Notes: generated by a model not told the origin, from the sequence alone. Positions 6,472-14,647 are shown, counted from the first letter of the stretch. The stretch: DNA of 19,469 nucleotides from a bacterium Ga0077546 (GCA_001464165.1 LNEX01000229.1:1-19469); one strand, 5' to 3'. Numbers and translations are program-made.

Positions 6472-8328
6472 GTGGTAATGAGCGGAGACCGCACTTCTAT
6501 CAACACTGACAGCGGCAGTGCCGATGCTAGTCGTGATATGCGACCGAAGATGTTTGTCTTGTCGCTCATTATTGTTTTGGCTATGGGCGCGCTAGTTGCG
6601 CGCCTTGTTTGGCTGCAGATTTTGCAAAATGGCTACTATAAAAATCAGGCCGTGGAGAATTCTACTCGGGTTACTTTCTTGAGAGCCCCAAGGGGCAACA
6701 TCTATGACCGACATGGGAATTTACTCGCCACTAATAAACAGTCCCTTTCAATGATAGCGATCCCAGCTCAGCTTGACAATGTCAAAGATTTGTCCACTCG
6801 CCTAGCTAAAGTGATCGACATGCCTGAGCCAAAAATTTTAGAGGAGTTACTAAAGGCCAAAGTTTCTGGTTCAGTCTTGCCCGTTGTCATAGACCATGAC
6901 GTTGATATGACTACGGTGGCTCGATTCTTTGAAAATAAGCTGTTTTTGCCAGGTATAGATATTTTGCCAGATATCAGCCGTAGCTACCCAAATGCCGAAG
7001 TAACAGCGCACGTTCTTGGTTATTGCGGGTCTATTTCTCAGGCCCAGCTAGCCCGAAGACCGGCTCGGAAAATGGGTGATGTTGTGGGTCAGGATGGCAT
7101 TGAGCGGCTCTATGACGATCAGCTTCGCGGTGTCGACGGTGAGCAGCGTGTGCGAGTCAATGCCATGGGTAATTCGCTTTCTGCTGCCACATCGAAGCCT
7201 CAAATTACCAAGGAGTCGGTACCGGGCAAGCCCTTGGTGCTATCGATTGATCTTGATTTGCAACGGGCCGCCTATGAAGCTCTTGGTGCTCGTTCTGGCG
7301 CGATTGTGGCTATCGATCCACAAAATGGTGAAGTTTTGGCCATGGTATCGAGGCCAAGTTATGACCCTAATGTCTTTACTAAACGCATCACTCCGGCTGT
7401 CTGGAAGCGCATTAACGCCCCTGACCATCCCCTCTTCAATCGCGCTCTGTCTGGCTATCCACCAGGTTCAATATGGAAAGCGTTAACTCTACTAGCAGCA
7501 TTGCAATGCGGCGCTGTTAAGCCCGATACCAAGCTTCATGTCTCGGGTGGTGTATCTTTGGGGGGGTTCTTCTTCGGCGATTGGACTAGTACCACTGGAC
7601 TTTTTGATCTAGTTAAGTGTCTGGCTTGGTCACGAGATTCTGCCTTCTATCAGATGGCATTGAAAATGAAGCCAGAACAAATCAAGGAATGGGCTGTAAA
7701 ATTTGGAGCCGGTCGACCTACTGGTCTCGAGTTGCGTCACGAAGGCAAAGGTCTTGTACCTGACTCGGAGTGGAAAGAACGGGTCTATCATGAGAAATGG
7801 TACCCGGGCAATACACTTCACATGTCTATTGGTCAGACTTATGTGCAGGTCACGCCCGCCCAGGCTGCACGTATCTTTGGCGGTCTAGGAATGAAAGGCA
7901 AAGTGCCGAATCTGCATTTGGTGATGAAAATTGCCGAGAGGCAAATTCCCGCACCAAAGTGTGAGACGGTCAAAACCAACCCCGTCTATCTGAAAGTTGT
8001 GCTCGACGGCTTGAAGGCCGTGGTTGCTAGTGGCACGGGCGGTGCTACCAAGCTTGGTGATGTTGAAGTCGCTGGGAAGACCGGCTCTGCTGAAGCGCCA
8101 CCTGTTGGAAGTAAGACTCATGCTTGGTTTGCTTGTTATGCCCCGGCAGATAAACCGCGTATTGCCGTTGCCTGCTTTGTTGAGCATGGCGGACACGGAG
8201 GTAGTACCTGTGCACCACTAGCCAAAGTTGTTCTAGAGAAGTTTTTCTCTGTCAGTAAGCCATTGCCTTCAGATAAAGAAGTTGTGGTTAAGCCAACTGC
8301 AGCAGCAAAGCCAAAACGTAGGCACTAA
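6472..8328 (+). CDS. mrdA: Penicillin-binding protein 2, peptidoglycan transpeptidase
   Basis: PBP2 is the class B transpeptidase that cross-links new peptidoglycan along the cell side wall; it is anchored in the inner membrane and works with RodA, MreC and MreD. After a short cytoplasmic tail there is one membrane anchor at about 27-47, then the class B signature RAPRGNIYDRHGNLLATN at 71-88 and a dimerisation domain. The transpeptidase motifs are SxxK at S333-K336 (PPGSIWK), SxD at S387-R-D389 in place of the more usual SxN, and KTG at 536-538 (AGKTGSAE). It has a basic C-terminal tail ending PKRRH. GTG 6472 is chosen because GAGGAC at 6458-6463 lies 8 nt away; ATG 6478 is the alternative. 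It directly follows mreD. RodA, often next, is not here. Confidence 0.96.
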   Translation: MVMSGDRTSINTDSGSADASRDMRPKMFVLSLIIVLAMGALVARLVWLQILQNGYYKNQAVENSTRVTFLRAPRGNIYDRHGNLLATNKQSLSMIAIPAQLDNVKDLSTRLAKVIDMPEPKILEELLKAKVSGSVLPVVIDHDVDMTTVARFFENKLFLPGIDILPDISRSYPNAEVTAHVLGYCGSISQAQLARRPARKMGDVVGQDGIERLYDDQLRGVDGEQRVRVNAMGNSLSAATSKPQITKESVPGKPLVLSIDLDLQRAAYEALGARSGAIVAIDPQNGEVLAMVSRPSYDPNVFTKRITPAVWKRINAPDHPLFNRALSGYPPGSIWKALTLLAALQCGAVKPDTKLHVSGGVSLGGFFFGDWTSTTGLFDLVKCLAWSRDSAFYQMALKMKPEQIKEWAVKFGAGRPTGLELRHEGKGLVPDSEWKERVYHEKWYPGNTLHMSIGQTYVQVTPAQAARIFGGLGMKGKVPNLHLVMKIAERQIPAPKCETVKTNPVYLKVVLDGLKAVVASGTGGATKLGDVEVAGKTGSAEAPPVGSKTHAWFACYAPADKPRIAVACFVEHGGHGGSTCAPLAKVVLEKFFSVSKPLPSDKEVVVKPTAAAKPKRRH

Positions 8329-8370
8329 AGATCGTTTTGATGTTAGCGTTTATATGCACCATATATAGGG

Positions 8371-8401
8371 TCTTGTTTTGTATATAAAAAACTAGACAAG
8401 A
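8371..8401 (+). other. Imperfect hairpin after mrdA
   Basis: TCTTGTTT and AGACAAGA form an 8-pair stem with one G-T pair, around an A/T-rich centre, about 40 bp after the mrdA stop. There is no T-run after it, so it is a poor intrinsic terminator. It could still mark the end of the mre-mrdA transcript. Confidence 0.3.
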
Positions 8402-8421
8402 TTGCTGGTTGTGGTAATAAT
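8393..8421 (+). promoter_or_regulatory. Candidate sigma-70-type promoter for the coiled-coil gene
   Basis: TAGACA (8393-8398, 5 of 6 to TTGACA) and AATAAT (8416-8421, 5 of 6 to TATAAT) stand 17 bp apart. Transcription would start near 8428, just before the next gene. This suggests the coiled-coil gene can be expressed separately from mrdA. Confidence 0.45.
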
Positions 8422-8451
8422 AGGCCTTAGTTTAATAGATTGTGGGGCGCT

Positions 8452-9123
8452 GTGCCAGATTCGACTGACGCGAATGCTGAGCGGGTATCGGTTGATGGCG
8501 TTGATTTGGAAAATTTCAGTGTAGATACTTCTACTGCTGACACTGCTAATGCTCAGGATGCTATTTCAGAGAATACAAGCATAACCGCAGTAAAAGAGCT
8601 TGTAAACGGTGATGATCGGGTTTCAAAAAAAGATCTGGTGCAACTGTTAGAAGGCTTTGTCAGTATTCTTAAAACGGACACGCCAAATTTACCGGCCCCA
8701 TTGAACTCAGGTACATCTACCTCACTAGCCATCGCCCAAGATGTTCAAGTCAACGATCGCACTGCCGAAATTGAATCGCTGCGCAATCTAGTGATTGAAG
8801 CTCAAGACACAATTATCAAGCTCCTTACCGATCGAGTTGAGGACCGCGCTCGCATTGCTGGTTTAGAAACACAGCTCAATATTCTTCCCGATCTCCAAGC
8901 TCAGGCTGATCGCGCCATGATGGTTGCAGTAAAAACAGAAGACTATCGCTCTGAGTTAACTAAAATCAAATTTGAATTGGACCGCTTTCGCCTTCATCGC
9001 GTCCGCAGTGAGGTAGAGAAGAAGAAAGGCACAATCTGGAAGAAAATCCAGCGCTGGCTATTTGTCCGACCGCGCACAACTGTGGATGATGCTGTTAAGC
9101 CAACCACCGAAGTATCGATTTAA
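8452..9123 (+). CDS. Unrecognised coiled-coil protein with basic C-terminus
   Basis: I do not recognise this family. Counting from the GTG at 8452 it has 223 residues. The first 45 or so are acidic and rich in Asp, Ser, Thr and Ala. A short helix follows (RVSKKDLVQLLEGFVSIL), then a Pro/Ser linker. A long charged helix at about 103-192 has heptad-like spacing (AEIESLRNLVIEAQDTI.., RARIAGLETQL, ELTKIKFELDRF) and is probably a coiled coil. Near the end, KKKGTIWKKIQRWLFVRPR is basic and aromatic and might bind membrane or nucleic acid. No signal peptide or true membrane segment is seen. GTG 8452 has GGGG 4 nt upstream; TTG 8440 in the same frame is an alternative without a Shine-Dalgarno. It lies 123 bp after mrdA with its own candidate promoter and ends 9 bp from a convergent gene. 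Confidence 0.7.
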   Translation: MPDSTDANAERVSVDGVDLENFSVDTSTADTANAQDAISENTSITAVKELVNGDDRVSKKDLVQLLEGFVSILKTDTPNLPAPLNSGTSTSLAIAQDVQVNDRTAEIESLRNLVIEAQDTIIKLLTDRVEDRARIAGLETQLNILPDLQAQADRAMMVAVKTEDYRSELTKIKFELDRFRLHRVRSEVEKKKGTIWKKIQRWLFVRPRTTVDDAVKPTTEVSI

Positions 9124-9132
9124 GTCTAATCT

Positions 9133-10023
9133 TTAAGGTCCGAATATTGCGCAGTCTTTTAATTTGCTGCGTAAGCGAGCAATTCCGATTTCGGTGACCT
9201 TGGTATCGCGCAGCTCTAAGTGCTCTAATTGAGCTGCTTCAGCCAATTGCTCTAGGCATTTGTCTGTTACTTTAGTACCGTTTAAGAAAAGTACTTTCAA
9301 TCCTTTTATGTTTTTGACTTCAGCCATGCTGTCGTCGCTTAAGGTCGTGTCATTTACATATAAGGTACTGAGACTCTTGAGATTGCTCAGGGCGGCTAGG
9401 GCCTTGGCTGTAATAGTTGTATAAGATAGATCGAGGTCTTCAAGGCTGCTTGAAGCGCTCAGCTCGACTACACCGTTGTCGCTGATGGTCGCAGGCAGGT
9501 GTAGGTTCTTCAGCAGGGGTAAAGCCGCTAGAGCTTTCATGCTGGCGTCGGAGATTTTTGTACTCTTGATTGTTAGGCTGGTTAGTGTCTTTACACCCTG
9601 TACCAGTGGCAATATCTGATCGTTTATTGAGCTTCCCGTAAGCCAAAGGGTTTCAAGGGCTGTGGCCTCATTCAAATTAACGAAGTCTTGACTGGTGAGG
9701 TTGAGAAAATCTAGGCGCAACTCCACCAAGCTGGATAGTTTCAATATTGCTGCTAAAAATGCTGGTGAATACTGGCTGGTAGACAAGTCCATCGAAGTAA
9801 TCTGACCGAGCGCTGCGGCGCTTCCTTCTGCCGAGCGAGCGTCAACGTCGTGGGACATGGCTAAGCCAATAATTGACTGCTCGGGCAGGCTCAATTTTAC
9901 TTCACCAGAGGCTTGGCCAATCCAGGAGCGGTTATGGGGAAAGGTTCTTTTTGAGAGATAGAGGTTTCCCAGAGTGGTTTTGCTGGGAAAAATGAGAGTA
10001 AGTTCTGTTGTTGATGCTACCAA
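9133..10023 (-). CDS. Leucine-rich-repeat protein
   Basis: The protein has 296 residues. From about residue 75 to the end it carries some eight repeats of roughly 24 residues with the pattern LxxLxLxxTxIxDxxLxxLxxLxxL, for example LEDLDLSYTTITAKALAALS and LKVLFLNGTKVTDKCLEQLA. This is the bacterial LRR type common in planctomycete-like and Obscuribacter-like genomes. The first 75 residues are not repeats and include a stretch resembling a small beta-rich domain. There is no signal peptide or anchor, so it is likely cytoplasmic and may bind a protein partner; no catalytic domain is present. It starts at TTG (10021-10023) with GGAGAA 7 nt upstream, inside a small hairpin. It is divergent from the Cys/His-domain gene and convergent with the coiled-coil gene. 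Confidence 0.85.
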   Translation of the reverse strand: MVASTTELTLIFPSKTTLGNLYLSKRTFPHNRSWIGQASGEVKLSLPEQSIIGLAMSHDVDARSAEGSAAALGQITSMDLSTSQYSPAFLAAILKLSSLVELRLDFLNLTSQDFVNLNEATALETLWLTGSSINDQILPLVQGVKTLTSLTIKSTKISDASMKALAALPLLKNLHLPATISDNGVVELSASSSLEDLDLSYTTITAKALAALSNLKSLSTLYVNDTTLSDDSMAEVKNIKGLKVLFLNGTKVTDKCLEQLAEAAQLEHLELRDTKVTEIGIARLRSKLKDCAIFGP

Positions 10024-10029
10024 GATAAA

Positions 10030-10053
10030 TTCTCCAGTCGTTTTATGGGAGAA
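10030..10053 (-). promoter_or_regulatory. Hairpin covering the Shine-Dalgarno of the LRR gene
   Basis: Reading the minus strand, TTCTCC (10053-10048) can pair perfectly with GGAGAA (10035-10030), which is the ribosome binding site of the LRR gene; the loop is 12 nt. Such pairing could damp or condition translation. Six pairs is a modest stem and could be chance. Confidence 0.35.
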
Positions 10054-10068
10054 ACCGGGGGAGCCATA

Positions 10069-10098
10069 TTGTAAGGCTTAATGGGTCTGACCTATAGT
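10069..10098 (+). promoter_or_regulatory. Candidate promoter for the disordered Cys/His-domain gene
   Basis: TTGTAA (10069-10074) and TATAGT (10093-10098, 5 of 6 to TATAAT) are 18 bp apart. A start near 10105 would exclude the upstream GTG at 10101 as initiation codon and supports ATG 10155. Confidence 0.4.
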
Positions 10099-10154
10099 AG
10101 TTGTGTGGTCAAGTATTACGCTCCCTCAAGCAAACAGGATTTTTGAAAGGGTCT

Positions 10155-11264
10155 ATGGCGAACTGGAATTCATTAGACGATAATTCAAACAGGCGCTCTT
10201 CCGGGCAAGACCGGTACGCCCAAGAACGCTATGGGCAAGATACGGCCTATCAGAATGGCGCTTTCCAAGACTATGCCTTGCCCGTTTCGTATAGGGGCGA
10301 CAATCGCAATAACTTGGCAATGTCGGTATCTTTGGGTCCGATCGACATGATTTTGGGCGGGCGCCAAGGCTTCGATTATAGCGGGCACAATAACCATCAT
10401 CGTTATCAACACGATAGATATCAGCAAGACCGCTGGCAGAACAACAATCATCGGTTTGACGGTTCTTTTGTTAGTCGTCCTTATCTCACACCAGACTATA
10501 GTTTCCGAAAAGGTTATGAAGATTTTGGTGAGTCATCTTATATACAGCAACGAGGTTGGTTGCCCCAAGGCCATCGCCAGCAGTATTTGCCAGAACCTCA
10601 AGATTGGCGCATGCAGCAACGTCGAGCCCAATCTTATTGGGATACAGGGGCAATTAATTACGATCGCCCTTGTCCACCAGAGCAGGAATATTACGAAAGA
10701 CAGCCGCGTAGGCAGTCCGTAGAGATTGAAGTTGCTCCTCGGTATAGGCGCGAGACAGTAGAGCGTCAGCCAGAAGTAGAACAGCGGGAGCCTACTCGTA
10801 CTCTACCTACTAATGCAATGAGCGAATATGATTGGGCTGTCTATCAAAAGCTCTGTCAAACAGCAGAAAGTCTTGTGGGTAAACACACGACTGCCTATGA
10901 TAATCGTCTTCCTTCAGACCGGCTAGGTTGTGTAAAGGCTGCCAGCTTGCTTCTTGATCAAGGTTATGGTCTCAATACTAATGAGATCAATACTCGTCAG
11001 TTTGAAAAGGAATTGCGTGAAGAGAATGGTTTTACTGAGGTTGCTATTGCTGACCTCAAGCCTGGTGACGTGATTTTGGGATATAGAGCCGGTGGGGACT
11101 ATTCTCATGCCGCAGTTTATATGGGCAATGGCAAGATATTCAACAATGACAGCGATCTAGGAACCATGGCGATTCAATCGGTTGATAAATTCAACTCAAC
11201 TGAATTTAAGCGCATCACAATTCTAAGACGGCCTGCCAAAGTGCCATCGGTGCCCGCTGCTTAG
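10155..11264 (+). CDS. Disordered protein with C-terminal CHAP/NlpC-P60-like cysteine amidase domain
   Basis: The protein has 369 residues. Residues 1 to about 220 are low-complexity, rich in Gln, Arg, Tyr, Asn and Asp (for example RYQHDRYQQDRWQNNNHR), and surely mostly disordered. The last 140 form a compact domain with the order expected of CHAP or NlpC/P60 peptidoglycan amidases: Cys259 at the start of a helix (RLGCVKAASLLL), LKPGDVILGYR, then His318 in YSHAAVYMGNGKIF, with polar N330/N331/D332 as third-residue candidates. Such domains cleave peptide or amide bonds of cell-wall peptides. No signal peptide is visible, so export is unclear. ATG 10155 follows AAGGG at short spacing; GTG 10101 would add 18 residues but lies upstream of the likely transcript start. 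Function and partners are unknown. Confidence 0.75.
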   Translation: MANWNSLDDNSNRRSSGQDRYAQERYGQDTAYQNGAFQDYALPVSYRGDNRNNLAMSVSLGPIDMILGGRQGFDYSGHNNHHRYQHDRYQQDRWQNNNHRFDGSFVSRPYLTPDYSFRKGYEDFGESSYIQQRGWLPQGHRQQYLPEPQDWRMQQRRAQSYWDTGAINYDRPCPPEQEYYERQPRRQSVEIEVAPRYRRETVERQPEVEQREPTRTLPTNAMSEYDWAVYQKLCQTAESLVGKHTTAYDNRLPSDRLGCVKAASLLLDQGYGLNTNEINTRQFEKELREENGFTEVAIADLKPGDVILGYRAGGDYSHAAVYMGNGKIFNNDSDLGTMAIQSVDKFNSTEFKRITILRRPAKVPSVPAA

Positions 11265-11276
11265 AGAGTGAGTGAG

Positions 11277-11304
11277 GCCTAAAGCACTGCATTTAGTGTC
11301 AGGC
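11277..11304. terminator. Possible bidirectional hairpin between convergent genes
   Basis: GCCT-aaag-CACT-gcattt-AGTG-tc-AGGC forms a two-part stem between the ends of the Cys/His-domain gene and metG. No T-run follows on either side, so it would be a weak terminator at best. Confidence 0.3.
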
Positions 11305-11350
11305 TATTTAGGTTCTGATTCTATTTAGGTTCTGATTCTATTTAGGTTCT
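11304..11350. repeat. 17-bp tandem repeat, about 2.8 copies, at the metG stop codon
   Basis: The unit CTATTTAGGTTCTGATT occurs perfectly at 11304-11320 and 11321-11337 and partly at 11338-11350. Each copy carries the reverse complement of metG's last codons and stop (CCTAAATAG). This looks like a local tandem duplication of the 3' end of metG downstream of its stop. Confidence 0.9.
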
Positions 11351-12815
11351 TCTATGCGCTTGAATATTGGTCCGGCATTGCGAACCTGTTGGCCGGCTGG
11401 AATCATGTCAAAGAAACCGTCAGGGCGATCGCTATCGCCAAATATCTCGAGTTCGTCTTCGTGGCCCAGTTGCCACCATAGGTCGGAAGCAAGCTTGGGG
11501 GCAAAGGGATAAATTTGAAAAGCCATGCGCCTGAGCATCTCAACTGAGGTGTAGAGCACCTCTTGCCCCTCTTTGATTTTGCCTTCTTTGAACATTGACC
11601 AAGGCTTTTCGTCTGCGAAATATTTATTGGTCAAGTCAACTAGGGCCAAAATTGTGTCGATTGCCTTGGCGTATTCTAGTTTGACCATGTGAGCGTTGTA
11701 GACAACTAGAAGTTCGTTTGCGTTTTCTCGTAGTTGATTTTCTGGCTTGGCATCAGGCAATTTGCTATCACAATTGGTTTCAATAAGTTTTAGCGTGCGA
11801 CTGAGTAGGTTACCGATACCGTTGGCTAGAGCGGCATTGCAAGTGCTGATGAATTCAGCCCTAGAAAAGTCACCGTCTTGATCCATTGGTGTGCGGCTAA
11901 AGAGATAGAAGCGCACGGCATCAGCGCCATACTGTTCTACTAATTTGTTAGGGTCGATGACATTGCCTAATGATTTGCTGATTTTTTGGCCTTCAACGGT
12001 TATAAAACCATGAGCGAAAATCTGCTTGGGCAAGGGAATATTTGCTGCCATCAAAAATGCAATCCAATAGATGCTGTGAAATTTAGTAATGTCCTTGCCA
12101 ATCAAATGTAGGTCACAAGGCCAATATTGCTTGAATTGTTCGTCATCGCTTAAGTAGCCGCAACCTGTAATGTAGTTACTAAGTGCATCCATCCAGACAT
12201 AGATCACTTGATCGTCGTCGTCGGGCACTGGTATGCCCCAGGTTAAAGATTTTTTTGAGCGCGATACACTGAAATCACCTAGTTCTGGATCGTTTAACTG
12301 GTTTAGTACTTCTTTGCGTCGACCATCTGGTTGAACGGCTGTAGGATTGGCTTCTAACCAGGATTGTATTTGCGGCTTGTATTTGCTTAGCTTGAAGAAG
12401 TAGTTTTATTCAGCTACTTGCGTCGGTGGCGTGAGGTGATTATGGCAGCTGAGTAGGTTGATTTGTAGATATCTCCTTGATCTCGTAGCTGGCGAAAGAG
12501 GCTTTGTACAACCTTTTCGTGGGCTGGCTCGGTGGTGCGGATGAAGCGGTCAAAGGAGAGGTTTAGATTGGCCCATGATTCTTTGAACATTTCGGAGATT
12601 TCATCGCAAAACAATTGTGGGGTTTTGCCTGCAGCCTCAGCAGAACGTTGAATCTTGATGCCGTGCTCGTCTACGCCAGTAAGGAAGCGCACATCATAGG
12701 CTCGCATTCTGTAGTAGCGTGCAATCACGTCGGCGGCTATTTTTTCGTATGCATGGCCGATGTGGGGGGCGGCGTTGACGTAATCAATGGCGGTTGTGAC
12801 GTAGAACTTATTCAT
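11338..12815 (-). pseudogene. metG: Methionyl-tRNA synthetase, disrupted in the zinc-knuckle region
   Basis: MetRS charges tRNA-Met. The N-terminal part is good from ATG 12815 to about codon 122: HIGH at 18-21 (AAPHIGHAYEK), FLTGVDEHG at 45-52 and GDIYKSTYS at 114-122. The frame then degenerates and stops at 12414-12416. The C-terminal part resumes in another frame with NYFFKLSKY from 12405 and runs to 11338, including WGIPVP, VIYVWMDALSNY, HLIGKDITKFHSIYW, the KMSKS-type loop GQKISKSLGN and the anticodon-binding domain. That frame has a TAA at 12406-12408, and the third frame also has a stop, so one indel cannot repair it. Compared with other MetRS, about 20 residues of the Cys-containing knuckle between YSGWYC-like sequence and NYFF appear missing. 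The C-terminal part has no start codon before GTG 12226-12228. Because MetRS is essential, an assembly fault or a second metG elsewhere is likely. Confidence 0.88.
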
Positions 12816-12923
12816 ATTTAGACCATTCTTTCATTTACAATATCAGCAGTACATAATAGTACAGACTAGGTTTTTGGGCTTTTGGTTATTTAGTTCTGAG
12901 GCAATGCGAGGCAACGATAAGTC

Positions 12924-14201
12924 ATGACAATGAAGAAGTCGTCTAAAAAGCGGGATTCTAAATTCGGTTTCGATTCCTTTAATCCTCTTGAGAACAAGAC
13001 TGTACTTCTTGGCATAAGTGGTGGCATCGCTGCCTACAAGGCTTGTGACATTGCTTCAATGCTGCGTCACGCTGGAGCGGATGTACACGCGATCTTAACT
13101 CCCAACGCCAAAGAATTTATTACCCCCCTTTCGCTCACGACAATCACCCGTAACCAAGCCCACTGTGAGCAGTATGGCCCCCAGGCCAGCTGGCGGCCAG
13201 AACACATAGATTTAGCCAAGAAAGCCGATTTGATATTGATTGCTCCGGCCACCGCTGATGTGATTGCCAAGCTAGCAGCGGGAATCTGCGATGACTTGTT
13301 GACGACTATGGTTTTGGCGTCAGCGGCTAAGGTGATGATTGCGCCTGCTATGAATCCGGTGATGTTGCAGCATCCAGCCACTAAGCACAATCTCTCTATT
13401 TTGGAAAATCGCTATCGCTACGATGTCATTCCTTCTGAATTCGGCGAAGTGGCCTGCGGTGACTGGGGCACCGGCAAGATGGCTTCGGTAGATACTATTA
13501 TTGCCGCTGTAGCAGCCAGGCTACTTGCTCATCTAACCCTTTCCACTAAACGCTTGCTAGTCACAGCTGGGGGCACTCGAGAACCGATTGATCCTGTGCG
13601 CTTCATTGGCAACCGTTCCTCTGGCAAAATGGGTATTGCTATGGCCGATGCTGCCCACGGTCGCGGAGCGGACGTTACTTTGGTTTCAACCGTAGATGTC
13701 GAGCGCGCCTACCCCGTTATTGTGGTAGAGACCGCTCAAGAGATGCAGGATGCCGTTGAGTCAGAGTTTGATGGTTGCGATGCTCTGGTAATGACCGCTG
13801 CAGTGGCCGATTTTAGACCATTGACTACTTCCAATCACAAAATCAAGAAAACTGACTCTGAAGACCTGGTTTTGGAGCTAACCAAGAACCCAGATATCAT
13901 CGATTTGCTTGGTCGCGTCAAGCGCAAAGATCAAGTAATTATCGGCTTTGCTGCTGAGTCAGAAGCGCTCTTGTCCAATGCTACTCAGAAGCTCAAGCGC
14001 AAGAATCTTGATGTCATTGTTGGCAACGATATATCGGTGCCAGATATAGGTTTTGGCTCTGATGACAATGCCGTGATTATTCTCAACTCTGACGGCGCAA
14101 AAGAAAGCTTACCGAGAATGCCGAAACGTGCCATTGCAGAGCATCTTTGCGATTTGCTTGCTGAGCGCTTCCAGGCAATTGAGAAGACACCGGTTCACTA
14201 G
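12924..14201 (+). CDS. coaBC: Bifunctional phosphopantothenoylcysteine decarboxylase / phosphopantothenate-cysteine ligase
   Basis: CoaBC performs two consecutive steps of coenzyme A synthesis: joining cysteine to 4'-phosphopantothenate and decarboxylating the product with FMN. The CoaC half at about 25-200 shows [10 protein letters not shown] (30-39), the catalytic His in EHIDLAKKA (H94), PAMN (N144) and the active Cys in [10 protein letters not shown] (C178). The CoaB half from about 208 shows [34 protein letters not shown] (290-299), the KIKK lysines (306-309) and GFAAESE (341-347). The length of 425 is slightly over the usual 400 because of a basic Ser/Lys-rich N-terminal tail of about 22 residues. 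ATG 12924 or ATG 12930 could be the start; no good Shine-Dalgarno is seen for either. It is divergent from metG. It also serves the acyl-CoA enzymes at the left of the window. Confidence 0.96.
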   Translation: MTMKKSSKKRDSKFGFDSFNPLENKTVLLGISGGIAAYKACDIASMLRHAGADVHAILTPNAKEFITPLSLTTITRNQAHCEQYGPQASWRPEHIDLAKKADLILIAPATADVIAKLAAGICDDLLTTMVLASAAKVMIAPAMNPVMLQHPATKHNLSILENRYRYDVIPSEFGEVACGDWGTGKMASVDTIIAAVAARLLAHLTLSTKRLLVTAGGTREPIDPVRFIGNRSSGKMGIAMADAAHGRGADVTLVSTVDVERAYPVIVVETAQEMQDAVESEFDGCDALVMTAAVADFRPLTTSNHKIKKTDSEDLVLELTKNPDIIDLLGRVKRKDQVIIGFAAESEALLSNATQKLKRKNLDVIVGNDISVPDIGFGSDDNAVIILNSDGAKESLPRMPKRAIAEHLCDLLAERFQAIEKTPVH

Positions 14202-14254
14202 TGGTAATAACTAGTCATAGACTGCACTATAACTAAGCTAGAAATAGTACTGGG

Positions 14255-14263
14255 TGATATACT
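14255..14263 (+). promoter_or_regulatory. Extended -10 promoter for the YtxH/DUF948 cassette
   Basis: TGaTATACT is an extended -10 (TGnTATAAT-like, with TATACT 5 of 6). Transcription would start near 14270, after the alternative TTG at 14267 and 30 bp before the chosen ATG 14300. No clear -35 is present, as is common for this promoter type. Confidence 0.5.
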
Positions 14264-14299
14264 CGCTTGTCTGAAATATTCGGAGCGGAGAAAAAGTTT

Positions 14300-14647
14300 A
14301 TGGGAAGAGCCAATAACTCTCAGGCTGATTCTGGTAATTCCGCCGGTGGCGGTGGACTAGTCTCGCTTTTGACAGGTTTAGTATTAGGTACCTTGGGTGG
14401 AGTAACACTCGCACTACTGACTGCTCCTAAGTCTGGCAGTGAGACTCGCGATGTTCTACAGCGCAGTGCTAAAGACGTTCCCGAACGTCTCGGTGAGGTT
14501 GTAGATGACTCCCTTGATTTGTATGCCTCGTTCCTCAATTATTGTCAAATGAATGTGGAAGAGCAGGGGATGCGGTTGAGACGGGCACTAGCTGCAGGCA
14601 AATTAGCTGCTGCTAAGAAGCGCGAAGAAATTGAAATCGGCGGCTAA
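14300..14647 (+). CDS. YtxH-family small membrane protein
   Basis: The protein has 115 residues with a Gly-rich N-terminus, one hydrophobic segment at about 20-41 and, straight after it, the YtxH signature APKSGSETR (42-50). A helical charged tail follows. YtxH proteins are small single-pass proteins, in Bacillus a general-stress operon product of unknown biochemical role. The start is ATG 14300, with GGAGCGGAG ending 9 nt upstream and a promoter just before; TTG 14267 in frame is less likely. It is first of three small related genes. Unlike the third gene, its C-terminal part is Arg/Lys/Ala-rich. Confidence 0.8.
   Translation: MGRANNSQADSGNSAGGGGLVSLLTGLVLGTLGGVTLALLTAPKSGSETRDVLQRSAKDVPERLGEVVDDSLDLYASFLNYCQMNVEEQGMRLRRALAAGKLAAAKKREEIEIGG

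Noticed and set aside
9124..9132. Terminator between the convergent coiled-coil and LRR genes
   Set aside because: Only 9 bp separate the stop codons and no hairpin or T-run is present; the transcripts probably overlap.
10185..10722. Overlapping frames within the disordered Cys/His-domain gene
   Set aside because: The Q/R/Y-rich coding sequence creates open alternative frames; none has a start signal or a recognisable domain.
11338..12815. A genuine two-subunit methionyl-tRNA synthetase
   Set aside because: The downstream half has no ATG, GTG or TTG until GTG 12226-12228, which would discard about 59 conserved residues; known split MetRS (Aquifex) is divided elsewhere.
12849..12862. GTAC-ATAATA-GTAC palindrome between metG and coaBC as operator or promoter
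   Set aside because: Arms are only 4 bp, and the -10-like CATAAT inside has no -35 at a workable distance (TTTACA is 12 bp away).
14197..14215. Two ACTAGT sequences at the coaBC end as an attachment site or terminator
   Set aside because: Six-base palindromes with no adjacent integrase, no T-run and no longer symmetry; probably chance.
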